Positions 40,755-52,000 of a stretch of 64,000 nt of DNA are shown in pieces. The DNA is from Amycolatopsis sp. A133 (GTDB taxonomy: Bacteria > Actinomycetota > Actinomycetes > Mycobacteriales > Pseudonocardiaceae), in the NCBI RefSeq assembly GCF_031082405.1, contig NZ_JAVHJU010000045.1:1-64000 (forward strand), read 5' to 3'. A model generated the notes under the pieces. The model was given only the letters and a program-made list of their open reading frames with translations. It made no database searches and had not been told where the DNA came from. Positions within the stretch are counted from its first letter, which is position 1. Every line of letters starts with the position of its first letter. The position numbers were made by a program, and so were the translations under genes.

Positions 40755-43700
40755 TCAGTCGAGCCCGTCGACGAGGGCGAACAGCTCCTCGTCACTGGCC
40801 GTGTCGAGATCGCCGGACGGGTCCGGCCGGGCTTCGGCCGCTTCGGCGGCCTTCAGCAGTTCACGCAGCCGCGCGGTGATCCGGTCGCCGTCCGGGCCGC
40901 CGGCGGCCGCGATGGCCGCCTCCAGCCCGGCGAGGCCGGCCAGCACCGCGTCGGCGGGGGACGCCTCGTCGACGGCGAGCTCCTCGCGCAGGTGCCGGGC
41001 CAGTGCGAGCGGGTTCGGGTGGTCGAAGACCAGCGTCGCGGGCAGTTTCAGCCCGGTCGCCTCGCGCAGCCGGTTGCGCAGTTCCACCGACGTCAGCGAG
41101 TCGAACCCGGCGTCCTTGAACGCCGCGTCCGCGCGGACGCCGGAGCTGTCGGCGTGCCCGAGCACGACGGCGACCTGGCCGCGGACGAGGTCGAGCAGCA
41201 GCGTTTCCTGCTCGGCCACGGTGAGCCCGGCCAGCCGGCGGGTCAGGCCGCCGTTGCCGCCGTCCGCCGTCCGCGCCGTCTGCCTGCCCGCCCGGACCAG
41301 TCCGCGCAGCAGGTGCGGCACGGTGCCACCGGCGGCCGCGTCGGCCCGCACCTCGCGCAGGTCGAGCTCGATCGGCACCAGCAGCGCCTGCCCGGCCGCG
41401 AGCGCGGCGTCGAACAGGGCCATGCCCTCGGCGGACCCGAGCGCGCGGACACCGCCGCGGCCCTCCCGCCGGCTCATCCGGGCCAGGGTGAGGTCGTCGA
41501 TGGTGCCCGCCATGCCGGTGAGCTGCTCCCACGGGCCCCAGGCCAGCGAGAGCCCGGGCAGGCCCGCCGCGCGGCGGGCGGCCATCAGGCCGTCGAGGAA
41601 GGCGTTGGCCGCCGCGTACCCGCCGCTGCCCGCGCCCATGAAGATCGAGGAGGCGGACGAGTAGACGATGAACGCGTCGAGGTCGAGGTCGCGGGTCAGC
41701 TCGTCGAGGTGCTGGGCGGCCGTGACCTTGGGGGCGAACACCTTGGCCAGCCGCTCCCGGGTCAGTGCCCCGGTGACACCGGCGTCGAACACGCCCGCCG
41801 TGTGCACGACGGCGGTCAGCGAGTGCTCCTTGAACAGCGCCGCCACCTGGTCCCGGTCGGAGACGTCGCAGGCCGCGACCGTCACCTCGGCACCGTGCCC
41901 GGTCAGTTCGGCGACGAGGTCTTCGACGCCCTCGGCGTCCCGGCCGCGCCGGCTGGCCAGCACCAGGCTCCGGACGCCGTGCCGGGTGACGAGGTCGCGG
42001 GCGGCGAGCGCGCCGAGCGTCCCGGCGCCGGAGACCAGGACCGTTCCGTCCGGGCGGAACGCGATGGGCGGCTCCGTCGGCTCGGTGACGCGGGCGAGCC
42101 GCGGTACCGAGAAGGTCGTGCCGCGCAGGGCGAGCTGCGGTTCACCGGTCGCCAGCACCGCACCCAGCGGCACCTCGCCGTCGGTGTCCAGCAGGACGAA
42201 CCGGTCCGGGTTCTCCGACTGCGCGGCGCGGACCAGGCCCCACACCGCCGCACCGGCCGGGTCGCTCACCCCACCGTCACCGGCGGGCACCGCACCCCGG
42301 GTCACCACGACCAGCCGGGCTTCGTCGGCCGCGCCGGAAAGCCACGCCTGCATGGCTTCCAGCACCCGGCCGGCCAGTTCGAGGGGTTGGGAGCCGGAGG
42401 CTTCGAGCACCTCGGCCCGCTCCGACGGCACCGCACTGTCCACAATGGGTAGTTCGGTCCAGTCCACCCGGTACAGCGAGCTGGTGCGGGTGGTGTCCAG
42501 CTGGTCGAGGGCCACCTCGCGCAGGATCAGCGAGTCCATCGTCAGGACGGGGGCGCCGGTCTCGTCGGCGGCTTCGACGGTCAGCGCGTCCGGTCCGCCC
42601 GGCGCGACCCGGACCCGCAGTCCCGCGGCTCCCACGGCGTGCAGGGCCAGGCGGTTCCACGAGAACGGCATCACCGACTTCCCGGGCTGTCCCGACGCGG
42701 CCGCGGCGATCGTCCCGGTCTGCAGGGCCGCGTCCAGCAACGCGGGGTGGAGGCCGAACCGGGCGGCGGCGGCGCGCTGGTCGTCGGGCAGGGCGACCTC
42801 GGCGAACACCTCGTCACCGCGCTGCCACACCGCCCGGACGCCCTGGAACACCGGCCCGTACGCGTACCCGCGCTCGCCGAGATCGGCGTAGAAGTCCCCG
42901 ATCTCGACCCGCTGCCCGCCCGGGGGCGGCCACGCGGTGAAGTCGAAGCCGGCGCTCCCGGCCGGCGTCGCCGAGACCACGCCGGTCGCGTTCCGCGTCC
43001 ATTCGTCCTCGCGCCGGGAGAAGACCTCCACCGTGCGCGAGCCGTTCTGGTCCGGGCCGCTCACCGTGACCTGGACGTTCACCCCGCCCTGTTCGGGCAC
43101 GACCAGCGGCGCTTCCGTCACGAGTTCGTCCAGCACCGGGCAGCCGGCCTCGTCACCGGCCCGCACGGCGAGCTCGACCAGCCCGGTGCCGGGGAAGAGC
43201 ACCACGCCGCCGATGGCGTGGTCGGCCAGCCACGGGTGCGTCCGCAGCGACAGCCGCGAGGTGAAGAGCAGGCCGTCCGACTGCGGCAGCGGGACGACCG
43301 CGCCGAGCAGCGGGTGGTCCGCCTCGACCTGGCCGAGCGAGACGGCGTCCGCCTGCGCGGCCGGCTGGAGCCAGAAGTGCTGGTGGTCGAAGGCGTACGT
43401 CGGGAGGTCCACCCGTGCCGGCGGCACCAGCGTGGCCCAGCCGACCCGGACACCGCGGACGAACAGCTCGGCCATCGACGTCAGCAGGCGTCGCAGGCCG
43501 CCGTCGTCCCGCCGCAGCGTTCCGGTGACGACGGTGTTCGTGTCGTCGGTGAGCTCGCTGATCGGCTGGACCAGCACCGGGTGGGCACTGACCTCGACGA
43601 ACACGCCATGACCCTGCTCGATCAGCGCGGCCACGGCCGGGCCGAACCCGACCTGGTTGCGCAGGTTGCGGTACCAGTAGCCGCCGTCCAGGACGCCGGC

Positions 43701-46076
43701 GTCGCGCACCCATTCGCCGGTGACGGTCGAGTAGAACGGCACCTCCGGCGCCTGCGCGGTGATCCCGGCGAGGTTCTCGGCGAGGGTGTCGCGGATGTCC
43801 TCGACGTGCCGGGTGTGGGAGGCGTAGTCGACCGCGACCTGCCGGACGCGGACGCCGTCCCCGGCCAGCACCTCCAGCGCTTCGTTGAGGGCCTGGGCGT
43901 CGCCCGCGATCACCACCGAGGACGGGCCGTTGACCGCGGCCACCTCGATGCGGTCGTCCCACAACGCCAGCCGCGCGTTCGCCGCGTCTTCGCTCAACGC
44001 GACCGACGCCATCCCGCCGCGGCCGGACAGCTGCGCGGCGATCGCCTGGCTGCGCAAGGCAACCACCTTCGCGGCGTCGTCGAGGGTGAGCGCGCCGGAC
44101 ACGCAGGCCGCGGCGATCTCGCCCTGCGAGTGGCCCACGACGGCGTCCGGGCGGACACCGACGGATTCCCAGACCGCGGCCAGCCCCACCATCACCGCAA
44201 AACAGGCGGGCTGCAGCACGTCGACGCGGTCCAAGTCGCCCTCGCCACGCAGGACATCCAGCAGCGACCAGCCGGTCCACTGGTCCAGCGCGGCCGCGCA
44301 CTCCTTGATCCGCTCGGCGAACACCGGCGACGAATCGAGCAGCTCCCGGCCCATGCCCGCCCACTGCGTTCCCTGCCCCGGGAACACCCAGACGACCTTG
44401 CCCGGCTTGCCCGCGCTCCCGGTCACGACGCCGGGCGCGGCCGCACCGCGAGCCAGGGCACCGAGCCCCGTGACGGCTTCCTCGTCCGAACCGGCCACGA
44501 CGACCGCGCGCTCCTCGAGCACCGCTCGCCCGGACACCAGTGCCCCGGCGAGGTTCGCCAGAGGCGCGCCCACCCGGGCCAGCCGGCCGGCCTGTCCGGC
44601 CAGGGAACCGGTGCTGCGCGCGGACACCACCAGCGGCACGACAGCCGGTCGTGAGTGGGAAAGCGGGTTAGAACCCGCTTTTTCACTCACGACAAGCTGC
44701 GGCAGACCCGCATCGGGTGCTTCCTCGATGATCAGGTGCACGTTCGTCCCGCTGACGCCGAAGGACGACACGCCGGCCCGGCGCGGACGGTCCCCGCGCG
44801 GCCATTCGCGGCCCTCGGTCAGCAGTTCCACCGCGCCCTCGGACCAGTCCACCTGAGAGCTGGGCTCGTCCACGTGCAGGGTCGGCGGCATGACGTCGTG
44901 GCGCAGCGCCTGCACCACCTTGATCACGCTCGCCACGCCCGCGGCCGCCTGCGTGTGGCCGATGTTCGACTTCAGCGAGCCGAGCCACAACGGCGTCTCC
45001 CGCTCCTGCCCGTAGGTGGCCAGCAACGCCTGCGCCTCGATGGGGTCACCCAGGCTCGTCCCGGTCCCGTGCGCCTCGACGAGGTCCACATCGGACGGTC
45101 CGATCCCGGCGTTGGCCAGCGCGGCACGGATCACGCGCTGCTGCGAAGGGCCGTTGGGGGCGGTCAGGCCGTTGGAGGCGCCGTCCTGGTTGACCGCGCT
45201 GCCGCGGAGCACGGCGAGGATCCGGTGGCCGCGTTCGCGCGCCACCGACAGCCGTTCCAGCACGACCACGCTGATGCCCTCGGCCAGCACCATGCCGTCG
45301 GCGCCGGAGGCGAACGCCTTGCACCGGCCGTCCGTGGCCAGTCCGCGCTGCCGGGAGAACACCACGAAGGAGTCGGGCCCGGACATCACCATCGCGCCGC
45401 CGGCCAGTGCCATCGAGCAGTCGCCCTGGCGCAGAGCCTGCGCGGCGAGGTGCATCGCCACCAGCGACGACGAGCACGCCGTGTCGATCGTGACCGCCGG
45501 TCCTTCGAACCCGAAGACGTACGACACGCGGCCCGAAGCCACGCTCGACGCCAGCCCGGTGCCCGCGAAGCTCTGCATTTCCGGCCCGGCCAGGCCGCCG
45601 CCGTAGCCCGAGCCGCCCACGCCGGTGAACACGCCGACGTCGGTGCCCTGCAACGAGGTCGGGTCGAGGCCGACGCCTTCCAGGGCCTCCCAGGACGCTT
45701 CCAGCAACAGCCGCTGCTGCGGGTCCATGGCCAGGGCCTCGCGCGGCGAAATCCCGAAGAAGCCGGGGTCGAACAGCGCCGCGTCGTGGAGGAAGCCGCC
45801 CCGGTCGGTGTACGACGTGCCGGGGTGGTCGGGGTCCGGGTCGAACAGGGTGTCCAAGTCCCAGCCGCGGTCGGTGGGGAAGCCCGACACGGCGTCGCCG
45901 CCCTCGGCCACCAGCCGCCAGAGGTCGTCGGGGCCGGTGACCCCACCGGGCAGCCGGCACGCCATGCCGACGATCGCGATCGGCTCGCTGGAGGCGTTGA
46001 CCCGCTTCTTCAGCGTGCCGACCTCTTCGAGGGACTTCCGCAGCGCCTCGACGACCTTTTCATACGACGCACTCAC
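40755..46076 (-). CDS. rifC: type I polyketide synthase, module 7
   Basis: About 1773 aa, one module. Docking coiled coil 1-28, KS about 30-455 (IDTACSSS), palindromic element at codons 462-477, AT with GHSQGE near 645 and YASH near 747 (methylmalonyl-CoA), DH near 925-1180 with canonical HAIGGVVLFP and the LLDAAL aspartate, KR 1340-1520 (intact Tyr, no LDD), ACP near 1630-1700, C-terminal docking. The DH looks complete although a rifamycin-type chain keeps a hydroxyl here. Two adjacent GTG codons (46079 and 46076) can start; GGGGAG is 6 nt before the second. The gene starts 13 bp after the rifB stop. Confidence 0.95.
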   Translation of the reverse strand: MSASYEKVVEALRKSLEEVGTLKKRVNASSEPIAIVGMACRLPGGVTGPDDLWRLVAEGGDAVSGFPTDRGWDLDTLFDPDPDHPGTSYTDRGGFLHDAALFDPGFFGISPREALAMDPQQRLLLEASWEALEGVGLDPTSLQGTDVGVFTGVGGSGYGGGLAGPEMQSFAGTGLASSVASGRVSYVFGFEGPAVTIDTACSSSLVAMHLAAQALRQGDCSMALAGGAMVMSGPDSFVVFSRQRGLATDGRCKAFASGADGMVLAEGISVVVLERLSVARERGHRILAVLRGSAVNQDGASNGLTAPNGPSQQRVIRAALANAGIGPSDVDLVEAHGTGTSLGDPIEAQALLATYGQERETPLWLGSLKSNIGHTQAAAGVASVIKVVQALRHDVMPPTLHVDEPSSQVDWSEGAVELLTEGREWPRGDRPRRAGVSSFGVSGTNVHLIIEEAPDAGLPQLVVSEKAGSNPLSHSRPAVVPLVVSARSTGSLAGQAGRLARVGAPLANLAGALVSGRAVLEERAVVVAGSDEEAVTGLGALARGAAAPGVVTGSAGKPGKVVWVFPGQGTQWAGMGRELLDSSPVFAERIKECAAALDQWTGWSLLDVLRGEGDLDRVDVLQPACFAVMVGLAAVWESVGVRPDAVVGHSQGEIAAACVSGALTLDDAAKVVALRSQAIAAQLSGRGGMASVALSEDAANARLALWDDRIEVAAVNGPSSVVIAGDAQALNEALEVLAGDGVRVRQVAVDYASHTRHVEDIRDTLAENLAGITAQAPEVPFYSTVTGEWVRDAGVLDGGYWYRNLRNQVGFGPAVAALIEQGHGVFVEVSAHPVLVQPISELTDDTNTVVTGTLRRDDGGLRRLLTSMAELFVRGVRVGWATLVPPARVDLPTYAFDHQHFWLQPAAQADAVSLGQVEADHPLLGAVVPLPQSDGLLFTSRLSLRTHPWLADHAIGGVVLFPGTGLVELAVRAGDEAGCPVLDELVTEAPLVVPEQGGVNVQVTVSGPDQNGSRTVEVFSRREDEWTRNATGVVSATPAGSAGFDFTAWPPPGGQRVEIGDFYADLGERGYAYGPVFQGVRAVWQRGDEVFAEVALPDDQRAAAARFGLHPALLDAALQTGTIAAAASGQPGKSVMPFSWNRLALHAVGAAGLRVRVAPGGPDALTVEAADETGAPVLTMDSLILREVALDQLDTTRTSSLYRVDWTELPIVDSAVPSERAEVLEASGSQPLELAGRVLEAMQAWLSGAADEARLVVVTRGAVPAGDGGVSDPAGAAVWGLVRAAQSENPDRFVLLDTDGEVPLGAVLATGEPQLALRGTTFSVPRLARVTEPTEPPIAFRPDGTVLVSGAGTLGALAARDLVTRHGVRSLVLASRRGRDAEGVEDLVAELTGHGAEVTVAACDVSDRDQVAALFKEHSLTAVVHTAGVFDAGVTGALTRERLAKVFAPKVTAAQHLDELTRDLDLDAFIVYSSASSIFMGAGSGGYAAANAFLDGLMAARRAAGLPGLSLAWGPWEQLTGMAGTIDDLTLARMSRREGRGGVRALGSAEGMALFDAALAAGQALLVPIELDLREVRADAAAGGTVPHLLRGLVRAGRQTARTADGGNGGLTRRLAGLTVAEQETLLLDLVRGQVAVVLGHADSSGVRADAAFKDAGFDSLTSVELRNRLREATGLKLPATLVFDHPNPLALARHLREELAVDEASPADAVLAGLAGLEAAIAAAGGPDGDRITARLRELLKAAEAAEARPDPSGDLDTASDEELFALVDGLD
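44648..44693. repeat. 46-bp palindromic element in rifC module 7
   Basis: Copy in the KS-AT linker, same codon phase. It differs from the module 4/10 copies at three bases, and two of these restore stem pairing, so it is nearer to the perfect palindrome seen in the intergenic copy. Encodes VVSEKAGSNPLSHSR. Confidence 0.9.
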
Positions 46077-46089
46077 CACTTGCTCCCCA

Positions 46090-49000
46090 TCACTCGTCGC
46101 CGAAAGCCAGTTGCACGAGGTCGTCGACGCCCAGTTCGGCGATCGACCGCTCCTCGGTCGCGACGGACGCGAGCGCGTGCCGCAACCGGTCGCTGTCCCC
46201 GTTCTGCCCGTTGTGCCCGTTCCCGTTGCTCTCCGGGACCAGCCGGGCGCCCAGGAAACGCGCCACCGCCAAGGGATTCGGGTAGTCGAAGACCAGCGTC
46301 GCGGGCAGCTTGAGCCCGGTCGCCTCGCGCAGCCGGTTGCGCAGCTCCACCGACGTCAGCGAGTCGAACCCGGTGTCCTTGAACGCCGTGTCCGGCCGCA
46401 CCGCCTCCGGCCCGTCGTAGCCGAGGACGACCGCGACCTGCTCGCGCACCAGGTCGACCAGCACCGCCTCCCGCTCGGCCGCGGGGAGCCCGGCGAGCCG
46501 CCCGGCCAGCCCACGGTCCACAGTGGACGCCGTCCGCGCCTGGTTCCGGCTCGGCCGGACCAGGCCGCGGAACAGGACCGGAACGGCACTCGCCCGCATG
46601 GCCGCCAGGTCGAGCTTGATCGGCACGAGCAGGGATTCGTCCAGCCGCAGCCCGAGGTCGAACAGCTCGAGGCCTTCGGCCCGGGTCAGTTCCAGGACGC
46701 CGTTGCGGCTCGCCCGGGCGTGGTCGACGTCGCTGAGGTGCGCGGCCATGCCGCTGCTGCGCTCCCAGAGACCCCACGCCAGCGACAGCCCCGGCAGGCC
46801 CGCGGCCCGGCGGTTCGCCATCGCCGCGTCCAGGAAGGCGTTCGCTGCCGCGTACGGGCCCTGTCCACCACCGCCCATCACTCCCGCGACGGACGAGAAC
46901 ACGACAAACGCGCCGAGGTCCCGGTCGCGGGTGAGCTCGTCGAGGTGCGTCGCGGCCGTGACCTTGGCCGCGTACACGTTCGCCAGCTGATCGGGCGTCA
47001 GCGCCTCGATGACGCCGTCCTCGAAAACGCCGGCGGTGTGCACCACCCCGGTCAAGTCCGGGAGGTCCGCGAGCAGAGCGGCCACCTGGTCGCGATCCGA
47101 GACGTCACAGGCCACGAAGGACACGTCCGCGCCGGCCAGTTCACCGATCAGGTCCCGGGCGCCGTCGGCGGCCGGGCCCTGCCGGCTCGCCAGCACCAGC
47201 TTCCGCACACCGTGCCGGGTGACCAGGTGCCGGGCCACCAGCGCGCCCAGCGATCCCGCGCCCGAGATCAGGACCGTGCCGTCCGGGTCGAACGCGGCGG
47301 GCGCGTCCGCGATCCGGGTGGCGCGGGCCAGCCGGGGCACGAGGAAGGTCGTGCCGCGCACCGCGAGCTGCGGCTCGCCGCCGGCCAGCACCGATCCCAG
47401 GACGGGCTCCACGTCGGTTTCGGTGTCCAGCAGGACGATCCGGTCCGGGTGCTCCGCCTGCGCGGACCGGACCAGGCCCCACACCGCGGCCGCGGCCGGG
47501 TCGGTCAGCGTGTGGTCGCCCCCGGCGGGCACCGCCCCGCGGGTCGTCACGACCAGCCGGGACTCCTCGAACGCGGGCGCGGCCAGCCACGCCTGCACGA
47601 CCTCGAGCACCCGCGAGGTCACGGCCAAGGCGTCCGCACCCGCGGCTCCCAGCACCACCACCGGTGGCGTGTCCGCCTTCTCCGCCAGCGCCGCCACGTC
47701 GTCGGCGGTGTCGATCCGCACCCACGGCGGCAGTTCCGCGCGCGGAGCCGCGGGCAGCTCGGTCCAGTCGACGCGGAACATCGCGTCGTGGCCCGCGTCG
47801 GCCGCGGCGCCCAGCTGCTCGGCCGAAACCGGCCGGGACACCAGCGATTCCATGGTCAGGACCAGGCCGCCGGTTTCGTCGGCGGCTTCGACGGACAACG
47901 CGTCCGCGCCGCTCGGCGAGAGCCGGACCCGCAGGGCCGAAGCCCCCGCGGCGTGCAGGACCAAGCCGTTCCAGGCGAACGCGAGCACCGGCTCTCCGGG
48001 CTCACCGCCGACCGTGGCGGCTTGCAGGGCCGCGTCGAGCAACGCCGGGTGGACGCCGAACCGGCCCGCGTCCTTGCGCAGGTCCTCGGGCAGGGCGACC
48101 TCGGCGAAGACGTCGCCCTCGCGCCGCCACACCGCCCGCAGCCCCTGGAACGCCGGCCCGTACCCGTAACCGCGTGCGGCCAGGTCGGTGTAGAAGGTGT
48201 CGACGTCGATGCGCTCGGCGTCCGCGGGCGGCCAGGCGTGGAAGTCGAACTCCGCGCCTTGGCCGGGCGTCTCCGACAGCACGCCGGTGGCGTGCCGCGT
48301 CCAGCTTCCCGCGCCGCCGTCGCGCTGGGAGTACACGGCCACCGTGCGCGAGCCCGTCTCGTCCGGGCCGCTCAGCGCGACCTGGACCCGGACCCCGCCC
48401 TGGGCGGGCACGACCAGCGGCGCCTCGATGATCAGCTCGTCGAGGGCGGTGCACCCGGCTTCGTCGCCGGCCCGCACGGCCAGCTCGGCCAGGCCGGAGC
48501 CGGGCAGGAGCACCACGCCGCCGACCGCGTGGTCGGCCAGCCACGGGTGCGTCCGCACCGACAGCCGCGAGGTGAACACCAGGCCATCGGACTGCGGCAG
48601 CTCGACGACCGCGCCCAGCAGCGGGTGGTCGGCCGCCTCCTGGCCCAGCGAGGCCGCGTCGGTCGCGGACCCGGCGGGCCGGAGCCAGTAGTGCCGGTGG
48701 TCGAAGGCGTACTTGGGCAGGTCGACCCGGCCCGTCCGCGGCAGGACCGCGGTCCAGTCGAGCGGGACACCCCGCACGAACAGCTCGGCCATCGACGTCA
48801 GCAGGCGGCGGAGGCCGCCGTCGTCGCGCCGCAGTGAACCGGTCACCACCGCGTCGTCGCTGATTTCACTGAGCGGCTGGACCAGCACCGGGTGCGCGCT
48901 GACCTCGACGAACACGCCGTGGCCCTGGCGAACGAGCTCCGCCACGGCCGGGCCGAAGCCGACCTGGTTGCGCAGGTTCCGGTACCAGTAGCCGCCGTCG

Positions 49001-52000
49001 ACGACCCCGGCGTCGGTGATCCAGCCGCCGGTGAGAGTCGAGAAGAACGGCACCGCGGGTGCCTGCGCCTCGATCCCGGCCAGGGTCTCGGCGAGGAGGT
49101 CCTCGATGGCTTCGACCTGGTTGGTGTGCGAGCCGTAGTCCACGGCCACCCGCCGGACGCGGACTTCCCGGCCGGACAACGCTTCGACGACCTCGTCGAG
49201 GGCATCGGCCGCCCCGGCGATCACCACGGAGGTCGGGCTGTTGACCGCGGCCACCTGGACCCGGTCGGCCCACGGCGCCAGCCACGCGGTCGCGTCTTCT
49301 TCGCTCAACGCGACCGAGGCCATGCCACCGCGGCCGGCCAGCCGGGTGGCGATCGCCTGGCTGCGCAACGCGACCACCTTCGCCGCGTCCGGCAGCGACA
49401 ACGCACCCGACACGCACGCCGCCGCGATCTCGCCCTGCGAATGCCCGACCACCGCATCCGGCCGCACCCCCACGGACTGCCACACCGCGGCGAGGCCGAC
49501 CATCACCGCAAAACTCGCGGGCTGCACGACGTCGACACGATCCAGCAGATCGGACTCCCCGCGCAGCACGTCCAGCAGCGACCAGTCGATCCACGGTTCC
49601 AGCGCGGCCGCGCACTCGGCGATCCGCGCGGCGAACACCGGAGACTCTTCGAGGAGTTCCCGGCCCATGCCGGCCCACTGCGAACCCTGGCCCGGGAACA
49701 CCCACACGACCTTGCCCGGTGCCCCGGCCCGGCCGGTGACCACCGCGGCCGCGTCTTCCCCGCGCGCCAGCGCTTCCAGACCCGTCACGGCCTCTTCGCG
49801 GGAGCCCACGACCATGACCGCGCGTTCGGCCAGCGCGGCCCGGTCCGTCACCAGCGCCCTGGCTACGCCGGCCAGGGACACGTCACCCGCCACGAATCCG
49901 GCGAGGCGGCCGGCCTGGCCGGCCAGGGACGTCCCGCTCCGCGCGGACACCACGACCGGCACCACCGGAACCTCCGGCGTGGGCACCGGCTCTTCGGCGG
50001 GTGCCTCCTCCAGGATGAGGTGCGCGTTGGTCCCGCTGACCCCGAACGCGGACACCCCGGCCCGGCGCGGGCGGCCGTTGCGCGGCCACTCCCGCGCTTC
50101 CGTCAGCAGCTCGACCGCGCCGGCGGTCCAGTCGACCTCGGTGGTCGGCCGGTCGACGTGCAGCGTCGGCGGGAGCACCTCGTGCCGCAGCGCCTGCACC
50201 ATCTTGATCACACCCGCGACACCAGCCGCCGCCTGCGCGTGGCCGATGTTCGACTTGAGCGACCCCAGCCACAACGGCGTCTCGCGATCCTTGCCGTAGG
50301 TGGCCAGCAGGGCCTGGGCCTCGATCGGGTCACCCAGGGTCGTCCCGGTCCCGTGCGCCTCGACGACGTCCACTTCGGACGGCGACAGCCCGGCGTTGCC
50401 CAGCGCCCGGCGGATCACCCGCTGCTGCGAAGGCCCGTTCGGGGCGGTGAGGCCGTTGGAAGCGCCGTCCTGGTTGACCGCGCTGCCGCGCAGCACGGCC
50501 AGGATCCGGTGGCCGCGTTCCCGCGCCACCGAGAGCCGCTCGAGGACGACCACGCCGACCCCTTCGGCCCAGCCGGTGCCGTCGGCGCCGTCGGCGAACG
50601 CCTTGCAGCGCCCGTCGACGGCGAGGCCGCGCTGCCGGGAGAACTCGACGAACGCGCCGGGGTTCGCCATCACCGTCGCGCCGCCGGCCAGCGCCATCGA
50701 GCACTCGCCCTGCCGCAGCGACTGCGCGGCGAGGTGCATCGCGACCAGCGAGGACGAGCACGCCGAGTCGATCGTCACGGCCGGGCCTTCGAAGCCGAAC
50801 ACGTACGAGACGCGGCCGGACGCCACGCTCGACGACCCGCCCGTCCCCGCGAAGCCTTCCAGCTCCGGGGTGACGACGCTGTCCCCCGGAGCGACGTAGC
50901 CCTGGCCGAACATGCCGGTGAACACCCCGACGTCGTTGCCCTTCAGCGAAAGCGGGTCGACACCGGCGTCTTCCATCGCCTCCCAGGACGTCTCCAGCAG
51001 CAACCGCTGCTGCGGGTCCATGGCGACGGCCTCGCGCGGCGAGATCCCGAAGAAGCCCGCGTCGAAGAGGCCGGCCTCGTGCAGGAACCCGCCGTGCCGG
51101 GTGTAGGTCTTGCCCGGGCGGGCCGGGTCCGGGTCGTAGATGCTCTCCAGGTCCCAGCCGCGGTCGGTGGGGAACTCCGAGACGGCGTCCCGGCCCTCGG
51201 CCACCAGCCGCCACAGGTCCTCGGGCCCGGCGACCCCGCCCGGCAGCCGGCACGCCATCCCGACGATGGCGATCGGCTCGTCCAGGTCGGCCTTCACGGC
51301 GGCCGTGGCGACCGGCGTCTCCGCCGCGCCGCCGAGTTCCTCGCGCAGGTGCCGAGCGAGGGCCTGGGGGTTCGGGTAGTCGAAGATCAGCGTCGCGGGC
51401 AGTTTCAGCCCGGTGGCGGTCCGCATCCGGTTGCGCAGCTCGACCGCGGTCAGCGAGTCGAAGCCGGCGTCCTTGAACGCCGTGTCCACGCGGACGGCGC
51501 TCGCGTCGGCGTGCCCGAGCACGGCCGCGACCTGGGCCCGGACCAGGTCCAGCAGCAGGGTCAGCTGATCGGCCGGGGCGAGCCCGGCCAGCCGGCCGGC
51601 CAGCCCGTTGTCCACAGTGGACGCCGTACGGGCCTGCTGGCGGCTCGCGCGGACCAGGCCGCGCAGCATGTGCGGCACGACCCCGCTCGCGCGGAGGTCC
51701 AGCTTCGCGGGCACCAGCAGCGACTCACTCGAGCCGAGGGCGGCGTCGAACAGGTCCATGCCCTCGGCCTGCGTCATGACCTGCAGGCCACCGCGACGGC
51801 TCATCCGGGCGCGGGTGGCCTCGTCGGTGTTGGCCGCCATGCCGGTGCTCTGGTCCCACAGGCCCCACGCCAGCGACAGGCCCGGCAGGCCCGCGGCCCG
51901 GCGGTTCGCCATCAAGCCGTCCAGGAAGGCGTTCGCCGCGGCGTAGCTGCCGCTGCCCGCGCCCATGAACACCGCGGAAACCGAGGAGTAGACGACAAAC

